A DNA stretch of 64,000 nt from Monodelphis domestica (lineage: Eukaryota; Chordata; Mammalia; Didelphimorphia; Didelphidae). Shown here piece by piece: positions 22,041 to 32,991 of the stretch. Numbering within the stretch: position 1 is the first letter of the stretch; the number at the start of each line of letters is the position of its first letter. The stretch is from positions 166,373,877 through 166,437,876 of the forward strand of contig NC_077234.1 in NCBI RefSeq assembly GCF_027887165.1, given 5' to 3'. A model generated the notes under the pieces. The model saw only the letters and a list, made by a program, of their open reading frames with translations. It had not been told where the DNA came from and made no database searches. Both the position numbers and the translations under genes were made by a program.

Positions 22041-22904
22041 TCAGTCTCACTAGTTTTGAAGAGGATGGTAACCAATCAAAAGGGGCAACACCCAACTACA
22101 TGATAGGAGGGCAGGGGCCTCCAGATTAGGTAATCTGGATATTCTCCAAATATTTCTTGGATTGATTCCATATTAAGCAAACTGGGCATGCTCAGACAAG
22201 TGCAAGTTACACTAATTTTCAAGCAGTTATTTTTCTTCACAAGATTTTTAATCTTTTTCTCCAAGCTGTTAATTCTCTTTCTTCCCTAGTTTTTGCCTCT
22301 TTTCCTGTTCTTTATTCTACTGCTCTCAGTTTTAAAAATATTTTTTAGGTCATTCTTTAATTCTTGCAATAACTCTTCTGGGAATTCTTGTTAGATGCAT
22401 GCTCAAGTTGTAAAGTCTCAAATTAGGCTTTGCCATTATTAGTTTTCAAGTCCTTGTCTTCTGTGTTTGAGTCCTGAGGTAGGGAAGGCAGTTCTGCAAA
22501 TATTGGGGAGGAGTCTGGCCACTCCACGTTAGTAGCCTTTGGGGAGCATTATAGCATCCAGGGACTATGAAGGTCAAGGCAGAGCATCAGAAAGACATCC
22601 CAAGGGATGCTCAAGCAAGCACCAGGCATAGGAAGGGTGCCCTCCAGCAGCTTTGTTGCCCACCAGATAGTTCTGGGTCATGAATCAGAGGTCGTGGAAC
22701 CAGTCACAGAATGTTTACACATGCTCCACAGATTTTCCAAGGTATTTGTCTGATTTATCATCATGATTCCCCTAGAAGAAAACTTCCAAGCATCCTCCAC
22801 TCAGAGAGGTGCTATCTGGTAAGCAAGTGGATGGGGTCATTAGACTCTCATTACACAAGATTAATTTCCTGAAGCCAAGTTTATTTACATTGAATTCAAT
22901 TCTA
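22041..22904. other. Mixed stretch, possible L1 ORF1 antisense remnant
   Basis: 22200-22400 (CAGTTATTTTTCTTCAC, TTTAATCTTTTTCTCCAAGC, TGTTAATTCTCTTTC) looks like antisense L1 ORF1 coiled-coil sequence, which suits the ORF2 piece to its left. The GC-richer part 22450-22740 is not recognised. It could be L1 5' UTR. Confidence 0.35.
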
Positions 22905-22985
22905 GTATTTCTAAATTTCTAATTTTCTAAATTTCTAAATTTCTAAAATTCTAAAATTTCTAAATTCTAGTAATTCTAAAATTCA
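22905..22985 (+). repeat. Degenerate TTTCTAAA short tandem repeat
   Basis: Units of 8-10 bp (TTTCTAAAT, TTCTAAAATT) repeat about eight times with slippage in unit length. Confidence 0.85.
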
Positions 22986-24815
22986 TATTTTAAAAATGAT
23001 CTGCCTAGCTGGATTGTCGATGCTTTGGATTGTTAAGGCTTTAAAACCTTTTACACATGAGAGATATTTAATATCTATTCTTAAAATGGCATGTGGCTTC
23101 CAAAGCCAATGAAGAAAAGATGGCTCATTTTGTTCTGACTCTTCTTCCTCTCTAAGCTTAGAAAGAAGACTATTCTATCTAACGACTAGAGAAGAAGCAA
23201 TTTGGAACAGTTCCATCAGCAGTACTGGTGGTCCAACCCTGAGAGTAAGAACTAAATGCAGAGGTATTCTGATCCTAAGGATAACGATGTGAGAAAATTG
23301 GAATAAATCAATCTCAAGTCCAAAATGTGTAACTAGGCCCACGTTGGCAAGTCACAGCACCCACCCAGAGCCTGCACACAGGGAGCTGCTCAGTTTCCCC
23401 CTCTTCCCAGCGCCTGAGGACATGCTGAAAGCAAGCACTTTCTCCCTCAGCTCTCTCAAGTAATTGGGGGCTCACAGACAGCTTGAACTTGCCTTGTGGT
23501 TAGTGCTGACTAGGCTCTGGACTATTGGCCTGTAAACTCTGTGTACCCTCTTCCTGAGGGTACCCTACCCAGTGAAACTGAGATTTGGGAAGAATAATGA
23601 CCTCCAGGAAGACAGGCATTTAAAATTGTTAAAGAATTTGTTTCTCTTTAGGCATGAATATCAATGAAAATATATTTAAATACAAAACTATCAAGAAAAA
23701 TAATTTGAAATTAGTGAACCTCTTGTTCATATCCTACTATTATTGAGGTTAGTCATTTATATAGTTATTAGTGTCTATTAGTAGGCCTCAAATACATTGA
23801 AGTAAGCGGATTTCATTCATGGTGCTGGGAGGCACTATGGAGAGAAACTTTCATTTGATTCCCTCCCTTTATGAGTGTAACCTGGGCTTCAAACATTTGT
23901 TTTGCTAAGACAATGTTTTCTTCATCCCACAGGCTTGCCTGAGCAACAGCTGACAAGAGGTTGCAAGAGAAGAGAGCTTCTGACTTCCAGAGAAGACAGT
24001 CTCTTCAGGGGTCTCTTCAGGAAGGGTCTCTTGGAGACAGACGTGGGAAAGCAGCAGACCTGTAGAGGAGCAGGTGCCTACACTAATCTCGGATGTTCCG
24101 CTTGCTTCCCTAGAGACTTGGAGGAATTTCTGCCGGGGTGAGATTGGGACTCCCTGGGATGGGTTGATGTAGTGGGAGAACTCCTTAAATGTAAGTGGTC
24201 CGATATATTTCAATCTGCACAAACTTCCATATGAATGAGTTTATTCGATATTCTCCATTTGCAAGGCTTTTTTTTTTTTTTGAGTAATAAAAGTTAACGG
24301 GAAAGGAATCAAACCTTTGGATACAACCTTGGAGCACTCTTTCTCTTTAAAAGAATAGCTACGAAGGCAACTAAGTCCTAAAAATAGTCATTTCCCCATG
24401 ACTAGTAATATTCAGAGGAACAGACACATCCAATTCCAATCCAGCTCTCCCTCTTGGAGGAGAGCAGAGGCCAGCTTTGTGGCTCCATTGCCCAGCTCTT
24501 CTCCAGGCAGGAATCACAATCTCTCTGGAAGAGGAGAAGGGGCAATTCCCAAGATAGCTTTCAAAGCCTCCCAAACCCACATAGACATGCAGAACTTGAA
24601 TAGACACACAATAGACACACCTTACACAAATAAAACTGATTTGGACATGTTGACTTGCCCAGGGTTATAGACCCAGTTAATGGATGAACTAGGGTAAGGG
24701 TAAGAGAAGAGAATAAATAAGCCTTTACAGAATATCCATTACTTTTCTGGTAGATGCTACTCTATAGTGCTACTCTAAGCACTATTATCTCATTTGATAT
24801 AACCTGTGACATAGA
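22986..24815. other. Moderate-GC intergenic stretch with one exon-like segment
   Basis: No gene is established. The segment 23934-24138 is bounded by CATCCCACAG on the left and GGGGTGAGATT on the right, which are passable acceptor and donor sites on the plus strand. It is open in one frame and has few AT runs. I do not recognise the peptide. 23330-23600 resembles no family I can name. See findings. Confidence 0.3.
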
Positions 24816-24975
24816 AAGTTATTACCTCATTTTACTGTTGAGGAAACTGAGGCAAATAAAGGTCAAGTGATTTGCCATGGATCTCAAAGCTAGTAAGCTT
24901 CTGAGGGCAGATCTGAATTCAGGTCTTTCTGATTCCAAGCCTTCTGGTCTGTTCCCTGACACAGCTGCTTAGCTA
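24816..24975 (-). repeat. MIR-type SINE
   Basis: CTCATTTTACTGTTGAGGAAACTGAGGC, GGTCAAGTGATTTGCC, AAAGCTAGTAAGCTTCTGAGG and TCTGAATTCAGGTC form a full antisense MIR core. Confidence 0.8.
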
Positions 24976-25734
24976 GTATTTTGTCAAAAAACAAACACCT
25001 AATGAAGTGTTCTTCTATGGCTTTTCCCCCCAGGGGACTCTGTAGTTTGTATTTTGGCAGCCTTTCTTGTGCTCTAGTCCAGTGATCTTTCTACTATAAT
25101 TTTCTTGTCTCTCAATGTTTGAGTTTTCTTAATCTAGTTCAGTAAAAGCTATGCTATTTATTACAGTACCCAGGAAAGCTGTAGAAAGTGGCATTTCTGA
25201 TCTTCCTTCCAGTAGAATCTTACCTGCTTTGTCTATAAACTTTGAAAAATACCCTACAAAAACCCAAGTTCAAGTTGTCGTGTACTTTAGCTTAGCAAAG
25301 TAAACTTAGAAAGAAAACAAAGTTTAAATTTAAAAATTAGAAAGCTTGAGGCAGTTCTGAAAAACCACTGGACAATAAGGAAAGTAGTTGGTTAAAAATA
25401 ACCAAACATAGAAAGAAAGTGATAGAAATGCAAATCCGAAGTTGCCTTTGGATCTCTTAGTTTAGCAGAGTAAACCTGGAAGCTGAATCAATTTTTCCTT
25501 TCAGATCAAAACTTGTGTCTATAGGTTGAAAGCCAGCAGGTTCAGAAAGCACAGTAAGTTTCAGAAGTTCTTGGGAATGAAAGCTACAGGAGTTAAAAGC
25601 CTTAGCATTTGCTGCCGTCCTCCCTGCTTCTTTCTTCTCTATTGTCCCTGCTTGATTCCTTTGGTTTAGTGAAAAGGGACCTTGGGCACCCAGAAGCACC
25701 AGTTTGCCTTCTGTACTTATCAGCCATGTGACAA

Positions 25735-25870
25735 TGTGGAACTTGACCTCTCTAATCCTCAGTTTCCTCATCAGTAAAATGAGGATAATGGCGCCTATAG
25801 CATGTCCCTTATAAACTTGTTGTGAGGATTAAGTGTATATAAAATGTAAACTTCAAAGTGATTCTCATCT
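25735..25870 (+). repeat. MIR-type SINE
   Basis: AATCCTCAGTTTCCTCATC, GTAAAATGAGGATAATGG and CTTGTTGTGAGGATTAAG show the sense MIR order. Confidence 0.75.
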
Positions 25871-26514
25871 CATTATATTGTAAGAGTTAAAATTTGGGGG
25901 AAACTGAGGCAGGTAGAAATGAGTTTTTACTAATTTTACTAATTAGTTTTTATCCATTTTTAGTCTCCATTTTTACAATATTGGCCCTACACAGGGCTTT
26001 TTATTCCTTATTTCTCAAGTTCTTGGATCTTACCCAGATGTTAGATGAGGAGGAAAGCTATATATAACTGGTTACTCTAGCTTCCCTTTCGGAGGGATGC
26101 CTTCATTTTAAAAGAGGACACTAATTCAAAATGAACTTCTAATTAATGGGCATTCAGGAAGCTGGGGAGAAATTTTTAGGCAGAGTTTTGGTACTGAAGT
26201 AAATAATGCTAATCAGCGACTTTTGGTATTTCATGGAGAGACTTTTTTTCATAAAATTTTATCTCCAATGAAAACTTCTTTTCAAGTTTGACGTTATTGC
26301 ATTCAGTTCAGTATTAGGCACATAAATGTTGAATACATCCCAATTTGACCCTGGTAATCCAGGTATGATACTTCAATACCAAGAAACTGTCATTATACAA
26401 GATAAGAGTAGTCTTAAATATTTTTAAAGGAAGAGAACTCCCTGACTTGATGAACTTGCAGTTTAGGACTTTTAATATATCATTTATCATTACCTATTAT
26501 TATCTATTATCTAA
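25871..26514. other. No feature recognised
   Basis: AT-rich sequence. Nothing supportable. Confidence 0.4.
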
Positions 26515-26615
26515 TATTATCTATTAAGCACTTATCTGTGTCAGCCATTGGGATTACAAATGAAACAACCTGTACTTGTAGGAAACATGCATTCTAAATG
26601 AGAAGACAAGGAGAT
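26515..26615 (-). repeat. L2 LINE 3' end fragment
   Basis: ATTAAGCACTTATCTGTGTCAGC, CATTGGGATTACAAATGAAAC and ATGCATTCTAAATGAGAAGAC are a diverged antisense L2 terminus. Confidence 0.5.
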
Positions 26616-26634
26616 ATACAAATCTAGAGAGAAA

Positions 26635-26813
26635 TTTTTTTTTTAAACCCTTACCTACCATCTTGGAGTACTGACTCCAAGGCAGAAGAGTGGTAAGGGC
26701 TAGGCAATGGGGGTCAAGTGACTTGTCCCAGGGTCACACAGCTGGGAAGTGTCTGAGGCCAGATTTGAACCCAGGACCTCTCATGTCTAGGCCTGGCTCT
26801 CAATCCACTGAGC
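26635..26813 (-). repeat. Marsupial tRNA-type SINE (SINE1_MD/WSINE1-like)
   Basis: Poly-T then AAACCCTTACCTACC through GGTCACACAGCTGGGAAGTGTC to TCTCAATCCACTGAGC. It is almost full length, with the last bases of the tRNA-like head missing. Flanks GAGAGAAATTTTT (left) and GAGAGAAAATTTTT (right, 26814-26827) look like a near-perfect target-site duplication. Confidence 0.88.
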
Positions 26814-26835
26814 GAGAGAAAATTTTTAAAAGAAA

Positions 26836-29060
26836 AGAATTCTTGTGGTTCCTTCATTTTCTTTGTGACCCCATGGACTACAGCATTCCAGCCACTTCTA
26901 TCCTTCACTATCTCCTGAAGAGTGTCCAAACTCATGTTCATTGTTTTCATGGCACCGTCTATCCATCTCATCCTCTATCATCCCCTTCTTTTGCCTTCAT
27001 TCTTTCACTGCATCAAGGTCTTTCTCAATGAGTCCTGTCTCCTCATTATGTAACCAGAGCTTTTAAGCAATATTTCTTCTTCCAACGAGTAGTCTGAATT
27101 AATTTCTTTAAGTATTGACAGCTTTGATCTCCTTGCTCTCCAAAGGACTTTCCAGTCTTTTCCATCATCACAATTTGAAAGCATTGATTCTGTGGCACTC
27201 AGCTTTCCTTATAGTCCAACTCTCACAGCCATTCATTACTACTGGAAAAACCATAGCTTTGAATATAAAGACATTTGTTGGCAAGGTGATGTCTATCCAG
27301 ATTTGCCATGGCTTCCCTTCCAAGGAGCAAGCAGATTTTAATTTCATGGCTGCAGACGATGTCCGTAGTGATTTCAGGCCCAAGATTCTACATCTGACAA
27401 TGCTTCCCTTTCTTCTCTCTATATTTGCAAGGAAGTGGTAGGACCAGTTGCCATGACCTTTTATTTTTTTTCATGTTAAGCTTAAAGCCAGTTTTCATGC
27501 TCTCCTATTTCCCCATCATAAAGAGGATTTCGAAATCTTCATTTATGATACCAGAATGATATCATCTGCATATGAGATTGCTAATAATTCTCCTGGCAAA
27601 CTTAATTCTGCCTTTTGATTCATCCTGCCAGGAATTTAATTTTGCATGACATGCTCTGAATGCAAAGTAAATAAATAAGATGACAACATACAGCTTTGTT
27701 GGACTCTCTCCCTAATATTAAACCAATCATTTGTTCCTTATTTCATTCTTACTGTTGGCTCTTGACCTGCATAAAGATTCCTCAGGAAAAAATTAAATGA
27801 TCTGGTATTCCCATCTCTTTGAAGACATGCCACAATTTGTTGTGATCCATACAAAGGTTTTAATGTAATAAATGAAGCAAAGGCAGAGGTGTTTCTGGAA
27901 TTCTCTTGCTTTCTCTATAATCCAGCAAATGTTAGCAATCTGGTTGCTAGTTCCCCTTCCTCTTCCAAAATCAGCCTGCACTTCTGGTAATTTCCAATTC
28001 ATGTATTGCTGAAGGCTAGCTTGTAGAAAATTAAGCTTAATCTTGCTGAAATGTGAAATGAGCACAATTGTTCAGTAATTTAAACATTCTTTGGCATTAC
28101 TCTTCTTTAGGATTGAAACACAAACTTTGTTTTCAAATCCAGTGCCCACTGTTCCGTTTTCCAAATTTGTTGGCATATCCAGTGCAACACTTTAACAGCA
28201 GCATCTTTTAGGACTTCAAAAAGTTCAGCTGGAATTCTATCACTCCTCTAGCCTATTATTAGCATTGCTTCCCTAAGGCTGATGACTCTAGATAAGTAAC
28301 TACAACATTATGGTTATCAGTGATGTTAAGATTTTTCTCAGGTAGTTCTGTATATTTCTGCCACCTCTTCTTAATCTCTTCTACTTTTGTTGAGACCTTG
28401 CCATTTTTGTCTTTTATCATGCCCATTTTTGAATGAAAGTTCCCTTGATACCTCTAATTTTCTTTAAGAGGTTTCTTCTCTTTCTCCTTCCTTTATCTTC
28501 TTGTATTTCTTTCCACTGCTCATTTAACAAAACTTTATCTCTTCTTATCTCTGGAATTCTGTATTCAGTTGCACTTCCATTTCTCCTTTCCATTTTGCTT
28601 TCCTTCTTTCCTCAACTTTTTGTAAAGCTTTATCAGACACCATTTTGCCTTCTTGCTCTTCTTTTTCTTTGGGATTTTTTTATTGCTGCCTCCTATATCA
28701 TATTGTGGACATTAGTCTATAGTTCTTTAGGTACTCTATCTACCAGATATAATCCCTTAAATCTAATCATACTTCCATTTCAAACTCATAAAGGATATAT
28801 TTTAAGTCATACCTGTGCAGATTGAAGGTTTTTCTCTACTTTCTTCAACTTAAGTCTGAATTTTGCAACACAAAGCTCATGATCAGAGTTACAGTCAGCT
28901 CCAAGTCTTCTTTTAACTGAAAGTATAGAGCTTCTTCACCTTTGGCTGCAAAGTACATGATTGATCCTCTGCTGATATCCCTGTATTGGGTTGTTGAAAA
29001 AGTGTTTACTTTGACCAGAGTTACAAATTCATTAAATATGAAGCAGTTTGAAAAGGAGGG
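26836..29060 (-). mobile_element. BovB-like RTE LINE remnant, about 2.2 kb
   Basis: The minus strand carries recognisable RTE reverse-transcriptase text in several frames: EKAREFQKHLCLCFI, LQQYMNWKLPEVQADF and GRGTSNQIANICWI within 27793-28065, and KAMVFPVVMNGCESWTIRKAE within 27168-27383. The 3' end reads GTGACCCCATGGACTACAG-type text on the plus strand at 26865, as in BovB. The upstream limit near 29060 is judged from GTGTTTACTTTGACCAGAG. The frame is broken many times, so this is an old copy. RTE elements of this clade are known in marsupials, ruminants and squamates. Confidence 0.85.
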
Positions 29061-29184
29061 CATTAGCAATTGAAAGCCTCTGAAAAGGCAAAGGGAAAAA
29101 AGATTCTAGGAGAAGGAGTAAAGTAAAATGGCAACAGTCAGTGCAAAAGCATAAAGATTGAAGATAGATTTTCATATATGAAGA

Positions 29185-29335
29185 ACAGAGAGGCCAGTTT
29201 AGATAGATTGCAGAGTATAGAGGGGAGAGTGATGTGCAATGAAATTAGAAAGATTGGTTGTGGTAAGTCTGTAAAAGACTTTAAAAACATATTGTTTATA
29301 TTTGATTCTAGAGGCAATAAACAGCCAGTGTTTCC
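29185..29335 (-). repeat. L2 LINE fragment
   Basis: AGAGGCCAGTTTAGATAGATTGCAG and ATTGTTTATATTTGATTCTAGAGGCAATA parallel the antisense L2 text seen at 10540-10670. Confidence 0.55.
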
Positions 29336-29403
29336 TGGAGTCGAAGATACTTCCATATATATCGTGTCAACACAGCCATCTCACACACATACACACTCTA
29401 TTG

Positions 29404-29693
29404 CCAGGATGGTGAACCTATGGCACATGTGCCAAAAAGGACATGCAGAGCTCTCTCTGTGGGCACATAAGCCATCACCCCCAAAGTTCATTACTAGAAA
29501 GGCAGAGAGCCTGGTGGAGCTGCTCCCTTCCTCATCTCCACAGTGCTGAAGACATTTTTTCACATCACTCATCCCTCTGTCCAGCAGCCCAATGGGAGTA
29601 CTTCCTCCCCTGTCTGGGGCAAGGGGGTAGTGGCGTTGGGGCCAAGCAGGAGGTAGGGATGACATGCAGTCTTTAAAAGATTCACCATCACTG
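29404..29693 (+). mobile_element. hAT-like MITE, about 290 bp
   Basis: Left end CCAGGATGGTGAACCTATGG and right end ATTCACCATCACTG are inverted copies. They are flanked by CTCTATTG (29396-29403) and CTCTATTT (29694-29701), an 8-bp duplication with one difference. The beginning GGTGAACCTATGGCACATGTGCC is shared with the larger element at 529-1458, so this is a short internally deleted relative. It has no coding capacity. Confidence 0.78.
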
Positions 29694-29701
29694 CTCTATT
29701 T

Positions 29702-30508
29702 TCTGTGGATCCACTAGTTTGGGCTGTTTAAAGGGATTAAGCTACCTCTTCGTGTTGGCCAATAAAAAGGGGGATAGTTGCAGTCGTGATCTTTATTGTA
29801 GGAGAGATCAAAGATATGAGAATAAGCTTTGGTTCCCACAAGGACTGACTGTCAATCCTGTTATGTCTCAGAGAAGTCATCAGTTGGGGCTTTGTTGGAG
29901 TATTAGATTCTTGGCCCAGCCTTGGAGAGGTAAGAGTAGAAGCACAGATGCTCTAAACCATGTGGCTTGAGGAGAGAGAGAATATCCACAAATCAAGTAG
30001 AGTTCATGAACCTGAAGCTTCTAGAAAGAAGTGAATTCCCAGTAAATAGAGTTCCTAAATCTAGACTTCTGAGGAGAAAAGGGGAATTTCTTGGTAGTGT
30101 TAATCTTTTGGAGAGAGGAACATTTCTGGGACCAGCCTTATGGAAAGAGAGAAAGGGGATTCCTGAACATTTCTTGGAGAGAAGATACAGGTACAACTGG
30201 AACCTAAAAGTGGATAAACAGGAGAAGAGTCTAAGCCACAAGATAAGGAAGTAAGCAGCATGTGCTTTGTTTTTAATAACTACTATTCACAGGATCATAG
30301 AGATGAGTATAGGTTCAATTGGAAGGGACTTATCTGCCTATCAATCCCAAATTTATTTCCCTTCTGGAGAAATCTAAGCTTTCAGGGTGGTACCATAAGC
30401 ACAGCTATTTTGTAGGGACTCACTAATGAAAGGAGTTGCTATGTCAGTTATACCAAATTGGTTTGCCTTCCTAGGCAAGTGCAATCCAGAGTGGTGCTAA
30501 GTCTGGAA
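29702..30508. other. Unassigned stretch with degenerate purine-rich repeats
   Basis: Between 30010 and 30190 a loose motif of the form CTTYTRGAGAGA-GGAA-TTYCT recurs four to five times at 35-50 bp spacing. In one plus frame it gives LLERSEFP, LLRRKGEFLG, LLERGTFLG and FLERR. No family is recognised and the frame has no known protein signature. Confidence 0.35.
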
Positions 30509-30650
30509 CAGAGGTGTCAAACTCAAATAGAAACAGATCCTTGTGGGGGCATATGGATTTAGGAAACCACAAATTAATATAATCTATGTTGTATTGTATT
30601 TTTATTTTGTTAAACATTTCCCATTACATTTTAATCTGGTTCTGGTTAAC
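30509..30650 (+). mobile_element. hAT-like MITE fragment
   Basis: CAGAGGTGTCAAACTCAAAT, AGAAACAGATCCTTGTGGG and AACATTTCCCATTACATTTTAATC match the reverse complement of the MITE at 266-412. The right terminal repeat is not visible. Confidence 0.65.
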
Positions 30651-31129
30651 TCTGAATTTTGCAGCCAAGAGTTAGATATCAGAATTGAGAACCCTGGGGA
30701 AAAGTCATTGGAGAATAAAGAAAAACCAAGTATTCATGGGCTACTGCAAGTTTTTTGTGCTTTTGTTATTTTCTCTGAGAGTAGGGTAAAGGCTGCCCTG
30801 TATGTATTGCCACCCTGAGTGATGTACAAAATCTTCAAACCCTTTTGAGTTTGTAGAGACTCAAAGACCAGATATCTGTTGAAGACCAAATATCTGTTGT
30901 GCTTTTCCAGAGGAAACTCCCAGGCAGGGCAATATGAGCCAGAATGCTTTTCATGGGACTGCCTCCAGAATTAAGCATGGTTAACGTTAATCACCCAAAG
31001 CCTGGGGTGCTTGGCCATAGTTTACAAATAGAAATTTCACACCAACACATCAAATGACATACCTTTTTAAATAGGGATAGGTGGGAATATATAGAAATGT
31101 TATTGAATTCCATAGCACATGTCCCGCAC
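30651..31129. other. No feature recognised
   Basis: Only a two-copy 18-bp direct repeat is seen (GACCAGATATCTGTTGAA then GACCAAATATCTGTTGTG, 30867-30902). Confidence 0.4.
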
Positions 31130-31385
31130 CATGTCTTGTTCAAGGTGTTTCTCAACTCTTCTCAGTTATTAGAGCTCTTCTCTTGAGTTTATTTTGTATT
31201 ATTTTGTATATAATTTACATTTGCTTCTTAATATGTTGCATCTGCACCCTCTCCGAGTAGATTATAAATTCCTTGGGGGCAAAGATGATTTCATTTTTGT
31301 CTTTGTAGTCAAAATACCTAGCACACTACTTTGAACATCATAGTCACTTCATAAACGCTTTTGAACTTAATATTAAGAAACTTCA
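31130..31385 (+). repeat. L2 LINE 3' end
   Basis: GCACCCTCTCCGAGTAGATTATAA, ATTCCTTGGGGGCAAAGATG, TTTTGTCTTTGTAGTC-AAATACCTAGC and TCACTTCATAAACGCTTTTGAA follow the L2 terminus. It probably marks sequence beyond the TMTC4 3' UTR. Confidence 0.75.
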
Positions 31386-31959
31386 CATCACTTTATGTAA
31401 CAACTTTACTGAATAAAGAATTACAGAGATTGTATGAACCAGTAGGTCAACAGTATAAAACATGGTGATTTGAAAAGAAATACAGCTAACGAAAGGTCAA
31501 TCGGCAATCAGTGTATACAATTAAATTTCCATTCTTTCTAATTACTGAAAAACTTCAATAATATGGCTTATTTTTGGAGGGAACTTACTCCCTATAGCCT
31601 TTGGAAGTACCAATGTCTATATCCATGAACAACACACTAGTCAGAAGGATAGACTTGGATTATAAATTACAAAATGAAACAAGATAATATTCATACTTAT
31701 GAATGTAGCAGTCAACTCAAGGTAAGACATTAATGAAAGATATCTTGATCTTTACCTAAGAAATGTACATTTCCTCAGGAAGCTATCTAGAGTTTTATGT
31801 GGATATAAATAATTAAGGTAGTCCATAATGTCCTAGATATACAGCTACACAAACTAGGATATCTGCAAATATTGCATGAGTCAATTTCTTCCTAAAGAAA
31901 ATCAATACATACATAGAACAGAGGAAGAAGCTAAATTTTCTAATTCTCAGGCTCAATTA

Positions 31960-32518
31960 TTCTTTATTTTAAAAAACAACCACACACTCACAGAAGTATT
32001 CCCTTCAAATGTTCATAGCATATGATATAGAGAATATATCAAATACAATAACTTCATTCACTTCTGTCATTAAATAAAAACATCAATATACATAAAAAGG
32101 AATATTTATGATAATTGTACAAATTTATCAAGCTAGTTTTGTCAATTCTCCATCATGATGAATGCTGTTTCATTTATGTTTAACTATTTTTTGCATCCCC
32201 ACTGCAAATTTTGGTTTGGGAAATTACAAGTAGCTTAATGTGTTTATTTTCCATTTTAGATTAGAAAATGACTTTATCTTAGATTTGAATTTTTAGAATC
32301 TATAAGTTGGTTAGAAAAAATACATTTCTGATGCAAATACAACATCAAGCATATTACTGGTGCTGCAATGATTTTTTTGTGTGTTCATGTTTTTATTTTG
32401 ATATAAAAAACCCAAATCTTAACACCATGACTATAACTTTTTTACATGTTTAAAAATAACCAAAGAACATTAATGATCTGTATCATGCGTAGACAAAAAA
32501 AAAGATAGAAAAGAATGA
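31960..32518 (-). other. TMTC4: Probable TMTC4 3' UTR
   Basis: This is the sequence directly after the TMTC4 stop on the minus strand. AATAAA hexamers on that strand lie at 32397-32392, 32248-32243 and 31978-31973. Which one is used cannot be told from sequence alone. No repeat family is seen before the L2 at 31385. Confidence 0.4.
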
Positions 32519-32667
32519 TCAAACACTATTTGTTTGCAATTGTTCTAGTTTTCTTTTCAGTAGATTGTAATTTTCCTTGGTCCCTGGTGCCAGAGGGTCA
32601 AGCTTCAGAGAGACTTCATAGTATTTCTTGGCTAAGTTAAAGTTTCCCCAACGGTGGTAAAGCACAG
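32519..32667 (-). CDS. TMTC4: TMTC4 terminal exon I (TPR 7, C-terminus, stop)
   Basis: After the acceptor TGTTTCAG, two bases complete Ala. Then [32 protein letters not shown], and a basic tail [12 protein letters not shown] are followed by TGA at 32521-32519. The last TPR and tail match the family C-terminus as I remember it. Confidence 0.95.
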
Positions 32668-32938
32668 CTGAAACAGCAAGGAGCAGTTTTTATTGGAAAT
32701 CTTTCTGCATAATTTGCAAAACTTTCAATCATTTGTTGAAAAAGACAACATTAAAATACATCATAGAACTGATACTTTAAAAAATCATTAGACCTAAGAA
32801 AATTCTCAGAATCACAAAACTTACTTTGCCTTAATAATCTTCACTAATGAGATACCTTTCTAGATAACCCCATCTCTTTAAATTGGTTTTCCAATGCTAA
32901 ATATAGCACTAATAAGAATGAGAGGAACTATATATATA

Positions 32939-32991
<53 letters not shown>

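Noticed and set aside
23462-23475. TTGGGGGCTCACAG as a retroviral primer-binding site
   Set aside because: Only the first nine bases resemble a tRNA-Pro type site. No LTR or coding text of such an element is visible around it.
29381-29676. Open frames of 77-94 codons on both strands
   Set aside because: They fall almost wholly inside the hAT MITE and have no protein signature.
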